Below are positions 17,112 through 25,334 of a stretch of DNA of 64,000 nt, in pieces. This DNA is from Polynucleobacter sp. MWH-UH19D (GTDB lineage: Bacteria; Pseudomonadota; Gammaproteobacteria; Burkholderiales; Burkholderiaceae), in the NCBI RefSeq assembly GCF_040409795.1, contig NZ_CP099571.1, positions 806,001 to 870,000 of the forward strand, given 5' to 3'. A program made the position numbers and the translations under genes. Positions within the stretch are counted from its first letter, which is position 1. The number at the start of each line of letters is the position of its first letter. The notes under the pieces are model-generated. The model did no database searches. It saw nothing but the letters and a program-made list of their open reading frames with translations, and had not been told where the DNA came from.

Positions 17112-17750
17112 ATGAAAATGAAAAATATCAAACCCCTCTTAGCTATTACAACTTTTGCTTTTGCAGCAATCGCGTTTCAAAGTTCGGCTATCGCACAACA
17201 GGCTAACGATCCAAAATTCAACAAGATGATGAAAGATGGGTTTAGGGCTGAAGGCATTGCTGGTTTAGATCGGATTGCGCAAGATGAAACTCAACGTTTT
17301 TGTTCCGACCCTGCATTTGCCAATAGCCCCAAAGGTCAGGCGATGCGCGAGAAGATACAAAAAATTAATATGGATAGCATCAAGCAACCATCTGATGGTA
17401 AATATATTGGTGACTGGAAGAAGGGTGAAGCAATTGCGCAAAGTGGGCGTGGTGCAACCTGGACTGACAAGGCCGATACCCCAATTGGTGGGGGTTGCTA
17501 CAACTGTCATCAAATCGATAAGAAAGAGATTTCTTATGGAACCATCGGACCATCGCTATGGAATTATGGCAAGATGCGCGGCAATTCTCAGGAGTTAATC
17601 GTTTACACCTGGAATCGTATCAACAACTCAAAAGCGTATAACGCCTGCAGCAATATGCCACGTTTTGCTCACTTCAAGTTATTAAATGAACAGCAGATTC
17701 AGGATGTGATGGCTTTGTTGCTCGATCCCGCCTCACCAGTAAATCAATAA
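17112..17750 (+). CDS. soxX: Monoheme cytochrome c SoxX
   Basis: SoxX is the electron-accepting partner of SoxA. The 212-residue product has a Sec signal (AITTFAFAAIAFQSSAIAQQ) and one heme motif, GGCYNCHQID. The C-terminal part CSNMPRFAHFKLLNEQQIQDV supplies the usual Met ligand region. It is 19 bases after soxA. The length exceeds small SoxX forms because of an N-terminal extension before the heme. A terminator-like hairpin follows at once, before soxB. Confidence 0.93.
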   Translation: MKMKNIKPLLAITTFAFAAIAFQSSAIAQQANDPKFNKMMKDGFRAEGIAGLDRIAQDETQRFCSDPAFANSPKGQAMREKIQKINMDSIKQPSDGKYIGDWKKGEAIAQSGRGATWTDKADTPIGGGCYNCHQIDKKEISYGTIGPSLWNYGKMRGNSQELIVYTWNRINNSKAYNACSNMPRFAHFKLLNEQQIQDVMALLLDPASPVNQ

Positions 17751-17756
17751 AACAAA

Positions 17757-17780
17757 AAAACAGGCCGAGAGGCCTGTTTT
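17757..17780 (+). terminator. Terminator-like hairpin between soxX and soxB
   Basis: AAAACAGGCC, a GAGA loop and GGCCTGTTTT form a 10-bp stem ending in four T, starting six bases after the soxX stop. It lies inside the sox run and ends 16 bases before soxB, so it may limit rather than stop read-through. Confidence 0.7.
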
Positions 17781-17796
17781 CATAAGGAAGAATGAT

Positions 17797-19527
17797 ATGT
17801 CTTTAAGTCGTCGCGATTTTTTGCAAGCCTTGGCAATTGCATCTGCAGGTGGAATGAGTTTGCAATCTAATTTTGTAAATGCACAAAGCAATGCGCAAAA
17901 GTTCTATGACTTACCTAAATTCGGCAATGTCCATCTGTTGCACTTTACAGATTGCCATGCGCAATTACTGCCAATCTATTTTCGTGAGCCCAATGTCAAT
18001 CTGGGTATTGGTGCACAAGAGGGCAAGACCCCACACTTGGTTGGCGAATATTTCCTCAAAGCCAATGGCATTAAACCAGGCACTCGTGACGCTCATGCAT
18101 TTACATACTTAGATTATGTAGCTGCTGCGCAAAACTACGGCAAGATGGGTGGCTTTGCTCATATGGCAACCTTGGTGAAACAGCTAAAAGCAGGTCGTCC
18201 TGGCGCCCAGTTATTGGATGGTGGTGATACTTGGCAAGGTTCTGGTACCGCTTTATGGACTAATGGTCAAGATATGGTTGATGCCGCTCTAGCACTTGGT
18301 GTTGACGTGATGACGCCACACTGGGAAATGACTCTAGGCGAGAAGCGCGTAATGGAAATCGTCAACGGTGATTTCAAGGGCAAGGTTTCATTTGTTGCCC
18401 AAAATATTAAAACGTCTGATTTTGGGGATATGGTTTTCAACCCCTATGTAATGAAGAATATGAATGGTGTTCAGGTCGCCATTATTGGACAAGCATTCCC
18501 TTATACACCAATTGCTAATCCACGCTATTTCACTCCAGACTGGACTTTTGGAATACAGGAAGAGAACTTACAAAAAACTATTGATGAGGTAAAGTCAAAA
18601 GGAGCGAAAGTTGTTGTATTGCTTTCGCACAACGGCATGGACGTTGATTTAAAAATGGCATCGCGCGTAAGTGGTCTGCACGCAATTATGGGTGGTCATA
18701 CGCATGATGGAGTGCCAGTGCCTGTGCAAGTTAAGAATCGTGGTGGCATGACGCTTGTTACGAATGCTGGATCTAATGGTAAATTTTTAGGCGTGCTTGA
18801 TTTTGATGTGAAGGGCGGTAAGCCAGTCGACTTCCGTTACAAACTGTTGCCCATCTTCTCGAACATGATTCCTGCCGATCCTGTGATGACGAAGTTGATT
18901 GCAAAAGTAAGGGCTCCGTATGAGGCTAAGTTAAATGAAAAATTAGCTACAACCGAAGGGCTTTTATATCGTCGCGGTAACTTTAATGGTAGCTTTGATC
19001 AGTTAATTCTAGATGGACTGATGGCACAGAAAAATGCAGAGATTGCTTTTTCACCTGGATTCCGTTGGGGTACAAGCCTCTTGCCAGGCCAAGCAATTAC
19101 ACGTGAAAACCTCTTGGATCAAACTGCAATCACTTATCCATACACCACGGTAAGCAATATGTCTGGGGAGACGATTAAGACCATTCTCGAAGATGTAGCA
19201 GACAACTTATTTAATCCTGATCCGTATTACCAACAGGGTGGTGACATGGTCCGCGTTGGAGGTATGCAATATACGATTGATCCTGCACAAACAGCGGGTA
19301 ATCGCATATCGGATATGCGACTTCACGGTAAACCAATAGAGGCTAGCAAAACATATAAGGTGGCTGGTTGGGCGCCTGTAAGTGAAGAGGCTAAAAATGC
19401 TGGTGGCGAGCCTATCTGGGATGTTATTGAGCGCCACTTAAAAGATGTGAAGGTGGTTAAAGCAGTTAAGCTTAATGAACCAGTGATTAAGGGGGTTGCT
19501 AATAATCCAGGTATGGCGCCAATTTAA
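17797..19527 (+). CDS. soxB: Thiosulfohydrolase SoxB
   Basis: SoxB cleaves the terminal sulfonate from SoxY-bound sulfur as sulfate. The 576-residue protein has a Tat signal (SRRDFLQALAIASAGG) and a dimanganese 5'-nucleotidase-like fold. Metal-site blocks are FTDCHAQLLP, DGGDTWQGSGT, LLSHNGMDVDL and MGGHTHDGVPVP. An AAGGAAG ribosome site precedes the ATG. It lacks a visible promoter of its own between the hairpin and start, so it is probably read through from soxX. Confidence 0.96.
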   Translation: MSLSRRDFLQALAIASAGGMSLQSNFVNAQSNAQKFYDLPKFGNVHLLHFTDCHAQLLPIYFREPNVNLGIGAQEGKTPHLVGEYFLKANGIKPGTRDAHAFTYLDYVAAAQNYGKMGGFAHMATLVKQLKAGRPGAQLLDGGDTWQGSGTALWTNGQDMVDAALALGVDVMTPHWEMTLGEKRVMEIVNGDFKGKVSFVAQNIKTSDFGDMVFNPYVMKNMNGVQVAIIGQAFPYTPIANPRYFTPDWTFGIQEENLQKTIDEVKSKGAKVVVLLSHNGMDVDLKMASRVSGLHAIMGGHTHDGVPVPVQVKNRGGMTLVTNAGSNGKFLGVLDFDVKGGKPVDFRYKLLPIFSNMIPADPVMTKLIAKVRAPYEAKLNEKLATTEGLLYRRGNFNGSFDQLILDGLMAQKNAEIAFSPGFRWGTSLLPGQAITRENLLDQTAITYPYTTVSNMSGETIKTILEDVADNLFNPDPYYQQGGDMVRVGGMQYTIDPAQTAGNRISDMRLHGKPIEASKTYKVAGWAPVSEEAKNAGGEPIWDVIERHLKDVKVVKAVKLNEPVIKGVANNPGMAPI

Positions 19528-19546
19528 TTTTTCACTGGAGAGAATA

Positions 19547-19987
19547 ATGATCAAAAAAATAGCTCAATTTCTTGCTTGTCTAGTAATTGCATTTGGTTTT
19601 CTGACGAATGCTTCTGCTCAAAGCACCGCCGGCTCAAAGGTCGTCTATCACATCGATGATGCTGAGGTTCAAGGCATTAAAGGTTTGCGCAATATTCGCA
19701 ATCATCTAGATACTGCTCCAAGCACTACCATTATTGTGGTCACTCACGCCAATGGTGTTGACCTACTAATGGAGGGTGTAAAAGACAAAAAGAATAATAT
19801 TGAATATGCACCATTGGTTTCGGCGCTCAAGTCTCGTGGCGTTAAATTTGAAGTATGCGAGATTACTTTAAAGAATCGAAATCTCAAAAAAGATCAATTT
19901 ATTTTGGATGCCGATTTCACGCCATCAGGCGTTGTAAGGGTTGCAGATCTTCAATATAAAGATGGCTTTGCATACATTAAGCCGTAA
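19547..19987 (+). CDS. Exported DsrE/DsrF-like family protein
   Basis: The start at 19547 has a GGAGAG site and opens a Sec signal (KKIAQFLACLVIAFGFL, cleavage near ASAQS). The 146-residue product then shows a DsrE-like fold: VVYHIDDAEVQGIKGLRNI, TTIIVVTHANGVDLLM and VKFEVCEITLKNRNLKK, with the single mature Cys in the place usual for the family. Cytosolic DsrE-type proteins carry sulfur on such a cysteine. A periplasmic copy 19 bases after soxB may act on Sox intermediates, but that is inference. Confidence 0.85.
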   Translation: MIKKIAQFLACLVIAFGFLTNASAQSTAGSKVVYHIDDAEVQGIKGLRNIRNHLDTAPSTTIIVVTHANGVDLLMEGVKDKKNNIEYAPLVSALKSRGVKFEVCEITLKNRNLKKDQFILDADFTPSGVVRVADLQYKDGFAYIKP

Positions 19988-19995
19988 ATCCTGAA

Positions 19996-20964
19996 ATGAC
20001 ATTTTGTATTCGTCGTATTCATGATTGTCTCAGGATCCTGCTTGGATCCTTTGTTATTTATTGTTCGGCTATTGCTCAAGCTCAATCAGTGGCAGATGGG
20101 GTTTTGGTGCAGCCAATTCAGGTGGCGCCTCATACCTATTTTGTTCAGGGTCGCCCAGAGATGGGTAGTAGCGCCAATCAAAACTTTATCTCGAATGCGG
20201 GGTTTGTGGTTACCCCAGGTGGAGTCGTTGTCATTGATGCGCTTGGTTCTCCAGTATTGGCAAAAAAACTCATTGCTGAAATTAATAAAGTCAGTAAGCA
20301 AAAAATTGTGGCTGTGATAGTGAGTCATTACCATGCAGACCATGTCTATGGTTTGCAAGAATTTAAAAAGATCGGCGCCAAGATTTACGCCCAAGGTGAG
20401 GGTAGAAACTACCTGTCGTCTGAAACGGCCAAGCAAAGGTTAATTGCCTCTAGAGTAGACTTTGCGCCGTGGGTTAATGCAAATACCAGATTGATTTCTG
20501 CTGACGTGTGGATTGATCAACAATTCAATCTAAAGATTGGTGGCGTAGATTTTTTCATCTCAAGAGTGGGTCCTGCCCATGCGCCCGAAGACTTGATGAT
20601 CTATGTGCCCTCAGAAAAAGTGCTGTTTGCAGGAGATTTGGTTTTCCGTGGACGCATTCCATTTGTTGGAAACGCAGATAGTAAGGGTTGGTTACAGGCT
20701 TTGGATGAGATTGAAAGACTCAATCCCAAGACTGTAATACCTGGCCATGGCTCATACTCAACTAAGCCGCTTGAGGATATTTCTTTTACACGATCTTATT
20801 TGAAGTATTTGCGTGAATCTATGGCATCAGCCGCGTTGAACATGGATCCATTTGAAGAGGCATATCAGTCAGCAGATTGGTCTGAATACGAGGGAATGCC
20901 TCTATTTAGGGCTGCCAATCGGATGAATGCCTATAACGTCTATCTATCAATCCAGGCTGAATAG
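19996..20964 (+). CDS. Exported MBL-fold metallohydrolase, SoxH-like
   Basis: This 322-residue protein has a signal peptide (RILLGSFVIYCSAIAQAQS) and a full metallo-beta-lactamase motif, VSHYHADHVYGL (His111, His113, Asp115, His116), with later blocks FISRVGPAHAPEDLMIY, FAGDLVFRGRIPF and VIPGHGSYS. Similar proteins called SoxH occur in Sox clusters with no settled role. It is distinct from the dioxygenase at 11920, which is cytosolic and of another subgroup. It is eight bases after the DsrE-like gene. The fold is certain, the substrate unknown. Confidence 0.82.
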   Translation: MTFCIRRIHDCLRILLGSFVIYCSAIAQAQSVADGVLVQPIQVAPHTYFVQGRPEMGSSANQNFISNAGFVVTPGGVVVIDALGSPVLAKKLIAEINKVSKQKIVAVIVSHYHADHVYGLQEFKKIGAKIYAQGEGRNYLSSETAKQRLIASRVDFAPWVNANTRLISADVWIDQQFNLKIGGVDFFISRVGPAHAPEDLMIYVPSEKVLFAGDLVFRGRIPFVGNADSKGWLQALDEIERLNPKTVIPGHGSYSTKPLEDISFTRSYLKYLRESMASAALNMDPFEEAYQSADWSEYEGMPLFRAANRMNAYNVYLSIQAE

Positions 20965-21029
20965 GAATTAGGGCAAATTTAGCGACTTGGATCTAAAATA
21001 GGCATTTATCCATATATCGCTGATTTGTA

Positions 21030-21347
21030 ATGAAATTTATCGTATTCGGTCGAAAGATTTTTGTCTGTGCCGCTCTTGGCTTCAGCATGAGTGTTCTTGC
21101 AGCTCCGAATCTTCAAAATGGCAAAGAGATTGATCAAAATAAATGCTATGCATGTCATGCCAAGAAAATGGGGTTCGGGAACGGGGACATGATTTATACC
21201 CGCTCCGATAGCAAGGTGAACTCTCTTGCTAAGTTGAAGACAATGGTTGAACGCTGCAATACTGAATTGCGTCTTGATCTATTTCCTGAAGATGAGGCTG
21301 ATGTCACTGCTTATTTAAATAAGCAATTCTATAAATTTAAACAATAA
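21030..21347 (+). CDS. Small exported monoheme cytochrome c
   Basis: This 105-residue protein has a Sec signal (FVCAALGFSMSVLAAPN) and one heme motif, NKCYACHAKKMGFG. Met residues soon after the heme (KKMGFGNGDMIY) could give the sixth ligand. No strong ribosome site is seen before the ATG. It ends a set of three exported proteins after soxB and may take electrons from Sox enzymes. I cannot assign it to a named Sox cytochrome such as SoxE. Confidence 0.85.
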   Translation: MKFIVFGRKIFVCAALGFSMSVLAAPNLQNGKEIDQNKCYACHAKKMGFGNGDMIYTRSDSKVNSLAKLKTMVERCNTELRLDLFPEDEADVTAYLNKQFYKFKQ

Positions 21348-21368
21348 TTTTTTTTAAGTACATTCTTC

Positions 21369-22490
21369 ATGGAAGCGGTTGATATTCATTTTCTTGGCAA
21401 AACTGTTCTTTGGTCGACCTTTGCCGTCACCTTTCTTTTGGGTATGGTGATGCAGAAAACTGGCTTTTGCAGTATGGGCGCTATCTCAGATGTTTTTATT
21501 GTTGCAAGTTCTAATCGATTAAGGCAATGGTTTTTGGCCATCGGCACAGCTATTCTAGGATTTACTGTATTAGCGCATTTAGGTTTAATTGATTCTCTGA
21601 AGACGTTCTATACCGGTAATAAATTCTTGTGGCTTTCAACTATCGTCGGAAGCATTCTGTTTGGAATGGGAATGGTGCTTGCCTCTGGCTGTGGCAGTAA
21701 AACCTTGGTTCGAATCGGCGGCGGCAATTTGAAGTCTGTGGTTGTATTTATGGTTTTAGGGCTCACCGCTTATATGACTATGCGCGGATTTTTGGGTGTC
21801 ATTCGCACAAATTCTATTGATTTGGTTTTTATTACCTTTGCCACGCCGCAGGATTTGCCAAGCCTTCTTGCGGGACCGCTGGGTATTGCTAGGGCAAATC
21901 TGCACTTAGCGCTCGGTTTAATTATTGGTATAGGGTTTATTACTTTTGCGTTGGCTGATAAGGCATTCCTTAATTTTGAAAATCTTTTTGCTGGTATTTC
22001 AGTTGGTTTGGTAATTACTGCAGTTTGGTGGATTTCAGGCGCCCTGGGTCATGTTGCCGAGGATCCCAATACCCTTGAAGAAGTATTTCTAGTGACCAAT
22101 TCTGGTCGAATGGAGAGTTTGTCTTTTGTTGCGCCTTATGCGTATTCATTAGATTGGCTAATGATGTACAGCGATACTTCAAAAGTTCTCACGATTGGCA
22201 TAGTTGCAGTCATTGGCATGATTTTAGGCTCTGCAGTAATTTCTCTATCAACCAGAACGTTTCGTTGGGAAACCTTTCGTAACACTGAAGATACTGCCAA
22301 TCATTTAGTTGGTGCAGCATTGATGGGTTTTGGTGGTGTTACCGCCTTGGGTTGTACGGTTGGTCAGGGTTTAAGTGGTATTTCAACCTTAGCCTTGAGT
22401 TCTCTGATTGCATTGCCAGGCTTTATTTTTGGCGGCTATTTAGGTGTGCGTTATTTACAATTTCGTATGGCGCCAAATCCTTGCGCTTAA
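21369..22490 (+). CDS. YeeE/YedE family sulfur-compound permease (full length, SoxT-like)
   Basis: This 373-residue inner-membrane protein has about ten hydrophobic segments and the paired family motifs: KTGFCSMGAISD near residue 30, GMVLASGCGSKTLVRIGGGN near residue 107, and GFGGVTALGCTVGQGLSGIS near the C-terminus. The cysteines in these motifs line the pathway in the thiosulfate transporter TsuA (YeeE). In Sox loci such proteins are called SoxT. Substrate is therefore likely thiosulfate or a related sulfur compound; direction is unknown. Confidence 0.85.
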   Translation: MEAVDIHFLGKTVLWSTFAVTFLLGMVMQKTGFCSMGAISDVFIVASSNRLRQWFLAIGTAILGFTVLAHLGLIDSLKTFYTGNKFLWLSTIVGSILFGMGMVLASGCGSKTLVRIGGGNLKSVVVFMVLGLTAYMTMRGFLGVIRTNSIDLVFITFATPQDLPSLLAGPLGIARANLHLALGLIIGIGFITFALADKAFLNFENLFAGISVGLVITAVWWISGALGHVAEDPNTLEEVFLVTNSGRMESLSFVAPYAYSLDWLMMYSDTSKVLTIGIVAVIGMILGSAVISLSTRTFRWETFRNTEDTANHLVGAALMGFGGVTALGCTVGQGLSGISTLALSSLIALPGFIFGGYLGVRYLQFRMAPNPCA

Positions 22491-22508
22491 TCATTTCAGA
22501 ATATCAAT

Positions 22509-22946
22509 ATGCAAATTGATTGGCTTTCATTTACACCCATTCCATCTCTATTGGGCGGTGCTTTGCTAGGTATTGCTGCTGCGCTCTATGTGCTATTGCA
22601 TGGGCGCATCTTAGGTATTAGTGGAATCATTTCGGGATTGCTTCATCCGAAGCCAAATGATGTTGTGTGGCGTTTAGCCCTAGTACTGGGTTTGCTAACT
22701 TCACCACTTTGGGCTGCGCTATTTTTTGGCATTCGGCCAGTTGTAGAAATTCATACTGGTTGGTATGCAATTATGATTGCAGGTTTTTTGGTAGGCTTTG
22801 GTGTTCAGTACGGTTCTGGCTGCACTAGTGGTCATGGTATCTGTGGTTTATCTAGGCTGTCCCCGCGATCTTTGGTTGCTACCCTGAGTTTTATGGGTGC
22901 AGGTTTTCTCACTGTATTTATCTTGCGTCATTTGATTGGGGGCTAA
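22509..22946 (+). CDS. YeeE/YedE half-size permease, first subunit (PmpA/PmpB-like pair)
   Basis: This 145-residue membrane protein has about four segments and one copy of the cysteine motif YGSGCTSGHGICGLSRLSPRS, quoted here in part as SGCTSGHGICGLSRL. Half-size YeeE/YedE proteins come in pairs, as here with the next gene, and similar pairs accompany BigR-Blh sulfide-detoxification operons. Together they probably form one transporter for a sulfur compound. It starts 18 bases after the full-length permease. Confidence 0.83.
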   Translation: MQIDWLSFTPIPSLLGGALLGIAAALYVLLHGRILGISGIISGLLHPKPNDVVWRLALVLGLLTSPLWAALFFGIRPVVEIHTGWYAIMIAGFLVGFGVQYGSGCTSGHGICGLSRLSPRSLVATLSFMGAGFLTVFILRHLIGG

Positions 22947-22947
22947 T

Positions 22948-23388
22948 GTGAAAAAACATTTCGGCCTTTTTAGTCAATTTGCAATTGGCGTCCTTTTTGG
23001 TTTTGGCTTAATTATTTCCGGAATGAGCAATCCACAAAAGGTCCTTGGTTTTCTAGATCTTGCAGGTCCTTGGGATCCATCTTTGATATTTGTGATGGTA
23101 GGTGCCATACTGGTTGGTCTTGGCGGATTCTATGTTGTTAAAAATAGAAGCGAGGCGTTCTTTGGCGGTGCATTTCATATTCCAACAAGAAAAGATATAT
23201 CTAAGGCCCTTGTTATTGGCAGTTTCATTTTTGGAGTAGGTTGGGGTATAGCGGGTATTTGTCCTGGTCCTGCAATCGTGGCACTTGGCGCGGGCTATCT
23301 TAAGGCCCTAGCTTTTGTTGTGGCCATGCTAGTTGGGATGCGTGTTTGCGAGCGTTTCTTCAGTGGCCACAAGCACTTACCAAAATAA
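22948..23388 (+). CDS. YeeE/YedE half-size permease, second subunit (DUF6691-like)
   Basis: This 146-residue membrane protein has about four segments, with LIISGMSNPQKVLGFLD near residue 28 and VGWGIAGICPGPAIVALGAG near residue 105, typical of the second half of split YedE transporters. The GTG at 22948 directly after the upstream stop is the best start; a TTG four codons earlier overlaps that stop. The GGGGG run just upstream may serve as ribosome site. It is translationally linked with the first half. Confidence 0.83.
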   Translation: MKKHFGLFSQFAIGVLFGFGLIISGMSNPQKVLGFLDLAGPWDPSLIFVMVGAILVGLGGFYVVKNRSEAFFGGAFHIPTRKDISKALVIGSFIFGVGWGIAGICPGPAIVALGAGYLKALAFVVAMLVGMRVCERFFSGHKHLPK

Positions 23389-23454
23389 TTCATATAGCAC
23401 GACTACTAATACGATATGCAATTTCTAAAAAATTTATTTAAAACAGAGGGTGTC

Positions 23455-23799
23455 ATGAGTCTTCCTATTACTTGCCACAATGCACAATTTGCCACCTTGG
23501 GTCAAATTGAACCAGCACATCTGGCTGAGATTGCCAAGCAAGGTTATAAAAGCGTAATCAATAATCGCCCTGATGGCGAAGGCGGCCCTGATCAACCAAA
23601 GAATGCAGATATTGAAGCTGAAGCGCAAAAGTTAGGCTTAAATTATGTGTATCTACCCGTAGTCTCTGGTGCCATTACTCCAGAACAAGTAGTTGAAATG
23701 GCTCGTTTATTAAAAACTTTGCCTGGTCCCGTTTTAGCATTTTGTCGCTCAGGCGCACGTTCAACCAATTTGTATCAACTTGCTTTACAAGTAAATTAA
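23455..23799 (+). CDS. DUF442 / TIGR01244-type protein tyrosine phosphatase-like sulfurtransferase
   Basis: This 114-residue cytosolic protein starts at the ATG with an AGAGGG site (an in-frame ATG lies 13 codons upstream without one). It shows the DUF442 pattern ITCHNAQFATLGQIEPAHL, INNRPDGEGGPDQP and a Cys-containing loop LAFCRSGARSTNLYQ like that of dual-specificity phosphatases and rhodaneses. In Blh proteins this domain is fused in front of the persulfide dioxygenase domain; here the partner is a separate gene at 11920. A sulfur-transfer role is inferred. Confidence 0.85.
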   Translation: MSLPITCHNAQFATLGQIEPAHLAEIAKQGYKSVINNRPDGEGGPDQPKNADIEAEAQKLGLNYVYLPVVSGAITPEQVVEMARLLKTLPGPVLAFCRSGARSTNLYQLALQVN

Positions 23800-23822
23800 G
23801 CAAGAGTTAATTTGGTAAAACA

Positions 23823-24242
23823 ATGCGTATTGTTATTCCAGAGGATCGTAAGTTAGTCCATGAAATGATCACACCAATTCGGTGGGGTGATATGGATGCC
23901 TATGGTCATGTGAATAACACGATCTATTTTCGGTACATGGAACAAGCTCGAGTGGAGTGGATTACTTCATTGGGTTATCAGGTGGCGCCTGGCAGGGAGT
24001 CCATGCTGATGATGAATGGCTTTTGTAACTTCTACAAACAGCTTTCATATCCAGGCGACTTGATTCTGAAAACCTCGATTGGTGCGATTGGTCGCACCAG
24101 TATGGATGTATTCACCAGCATGGCGTTGACCTCGACACCTAATGAAGAGGTGGCAATTGGTGGTGCAACTATGGTTTGGGTAGATCTCACCACCAATAAA
24201 TCAGCGCCTTGGCCTGAGCATATTTTGCAAAAGATTAGCTAA
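23823..24242 (+). CDS. Acyl-CoA thioesterase, 4HBT/YbgC-like hotdog family
   Basis: This 139-residue protein has the 4-hydroxybenzoyl-CoA thioesterase signature RWGDMDAYGHVNNTIYFRY, with the catalytic Asp in DMDAYGH, then EQARVEWI. It hydrolyses acyl-CoA thioesters; the natural substrate is unknown. It lies 23 bases after the DUF442 gene and ten bases before mnmH, so it may be in one unit with either. Nothing ties it to sulfur oxidation. Confidence 0.87.
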   Translation: MRIVIPEDRKLVHEMITPIRWGDMDAYGHVNNTIYFRYMEQARVEWITSLGYQVAPGRESMLMMNGFCNFYKQLSYPGDLILKTSIGAIGRTSMDVFTSMALTSTPNEEVAIGGATMVWVDLTTNKSAPWPEHILQKIS

Positions 24243-24251
24243 CAAGGCGGT

Positions 24252-25331
24252 ATGCAGCCAAGCAACCCACAAATCTTATCGCGGGAACGATTTGTCGCTG
24301 AACTCAATTCTTATGATTGCATCATTGATGTGCGATCACCAGCTGAATTTGCTTTAGACCATATTCCTGGCGCAGTGAACTATCCAGTCCTCAATAATGA
24401 GGAACGTGCACAGATAGGCACTTTATATAAACAAGACTCGCCATTTGCTGCGAAGAAGCTCGGTGCGGCTTTGGTATCGCGCAATATTGCCAATCATCTA
24501 GAGAATCATTTTCAAGATTTTCCACGGACTTGGCGCCCATTGGTTTACTGTTGGCGCGGTGGTGAGCGCAGCGGTGCGTTCACTCATATTCTCAATCGAA
24601 TTGGTTGGAAAGCCATGCAATTAGAAAGTGGCTATCAAGGCTTTCGGAGAGTTGTCATTGATGGCCTAGATGAGGCGGCTAAGCAATTTTCATTTCAAGT
24701 GATTTGCGGCATGACCGGCAGTGGGAAGACGAGGGTATTGCAAGAGGCGGCTCGTTATGGTGCTCAGATATTAGATCTTGAGGCGCTAGCAATTCATCGA
24801 GGGTCTGTATTGGGTAATGAGCCTAATATTGAGCAGCCAACCCAAAAGGGCTTTGAGACAGCTTTATGGAATGCGTTACGAACCTTAGATCCATCAAAAC
24901 CAGTATTGGTTGAGTCGGAAAGTAAAAAGGTTGGCGGACTGCACATACCTGATGCCTTAATGGAAAAAATTCGGGGCGGCGCATGTATTGAACTGAGGTC
25001 AAGTACGCAAACTCGCGTTTCTTGGTTGATGCGCGAATACCATCATTTTTTGACGGACGCTGATGGCTTGAAAAGCAAGCTAGCCTTGCTGACAGCGCAT
25101 TATGGAAAAGTGCAGATTGCTAAATGGAACGAGGCGATTGATGCCCAGCAATTCCCTGGCTTAGTGGAGGAGTTATTAATTAAGCACTACGACCCATCCT
25201 ACCAATCTTCTATTGTGCGTAATTTTCCTCAGTATCGTGCTGATTATTTTGTGCAACTCGAAAATGATAGTGACGAAGCCTTCGCAAAAGCAGCTAAGGC
25301 TATCGTCAGTCAGTTACCGGCTCGGTGTTAA
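24252..25331 (+). CDS. mnmH: tRNA 2-selenouridine synthase
   Basis: MnmH (SelU, YbbB) replaces sulfur with selenium in 2-thiouridine at the wobble base of some tRNAs, using selenophosphate through a geranylated intermediate. The N-terminal rhodanese domain carries the active Cys100 in YCWRGGERSGAF, and a P-loop ICGMTGSGKTRVL follows near residue 155. The length of 359 residues is normal. It implies that a selenophosphate synthase (selD) exists elsewhere; none is here. The stop lies three bases from the convergent gcdH stop. Confidence 0.93.
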   Translation: MQPSNPQILSRERFVAELNSYDCIIDVRSPAEFALDHIPGAVNYPVLNNEERAQIGTLYKQDSPFAAKKLGAALVSRNIANHLENHFQDFPRTWRPLVYCWRGGERSGAFTHILNRIGWKAMQLESGYQGFRRVVIDGLDEAAKQFSFQVICGMTGSGKTRVLQEAARYGAQILDLEALAIHRGSVLGNEPNIEQPTQKGFETALWNALRTLDPSKPVLVESESKKVGGLHIPDALMEKIRGGACIELRSSTQTRVSWLMREYHHFLTDADGLKSKLALLTAHYGKVQIAKWNEAIDAQQFPGLVEELLIKHYDPSYQSSIVRNFPQYRADYFVQLENDSDEAFAKAAKAIVSQLPARC

Positions 25332-25334
25332 AGC

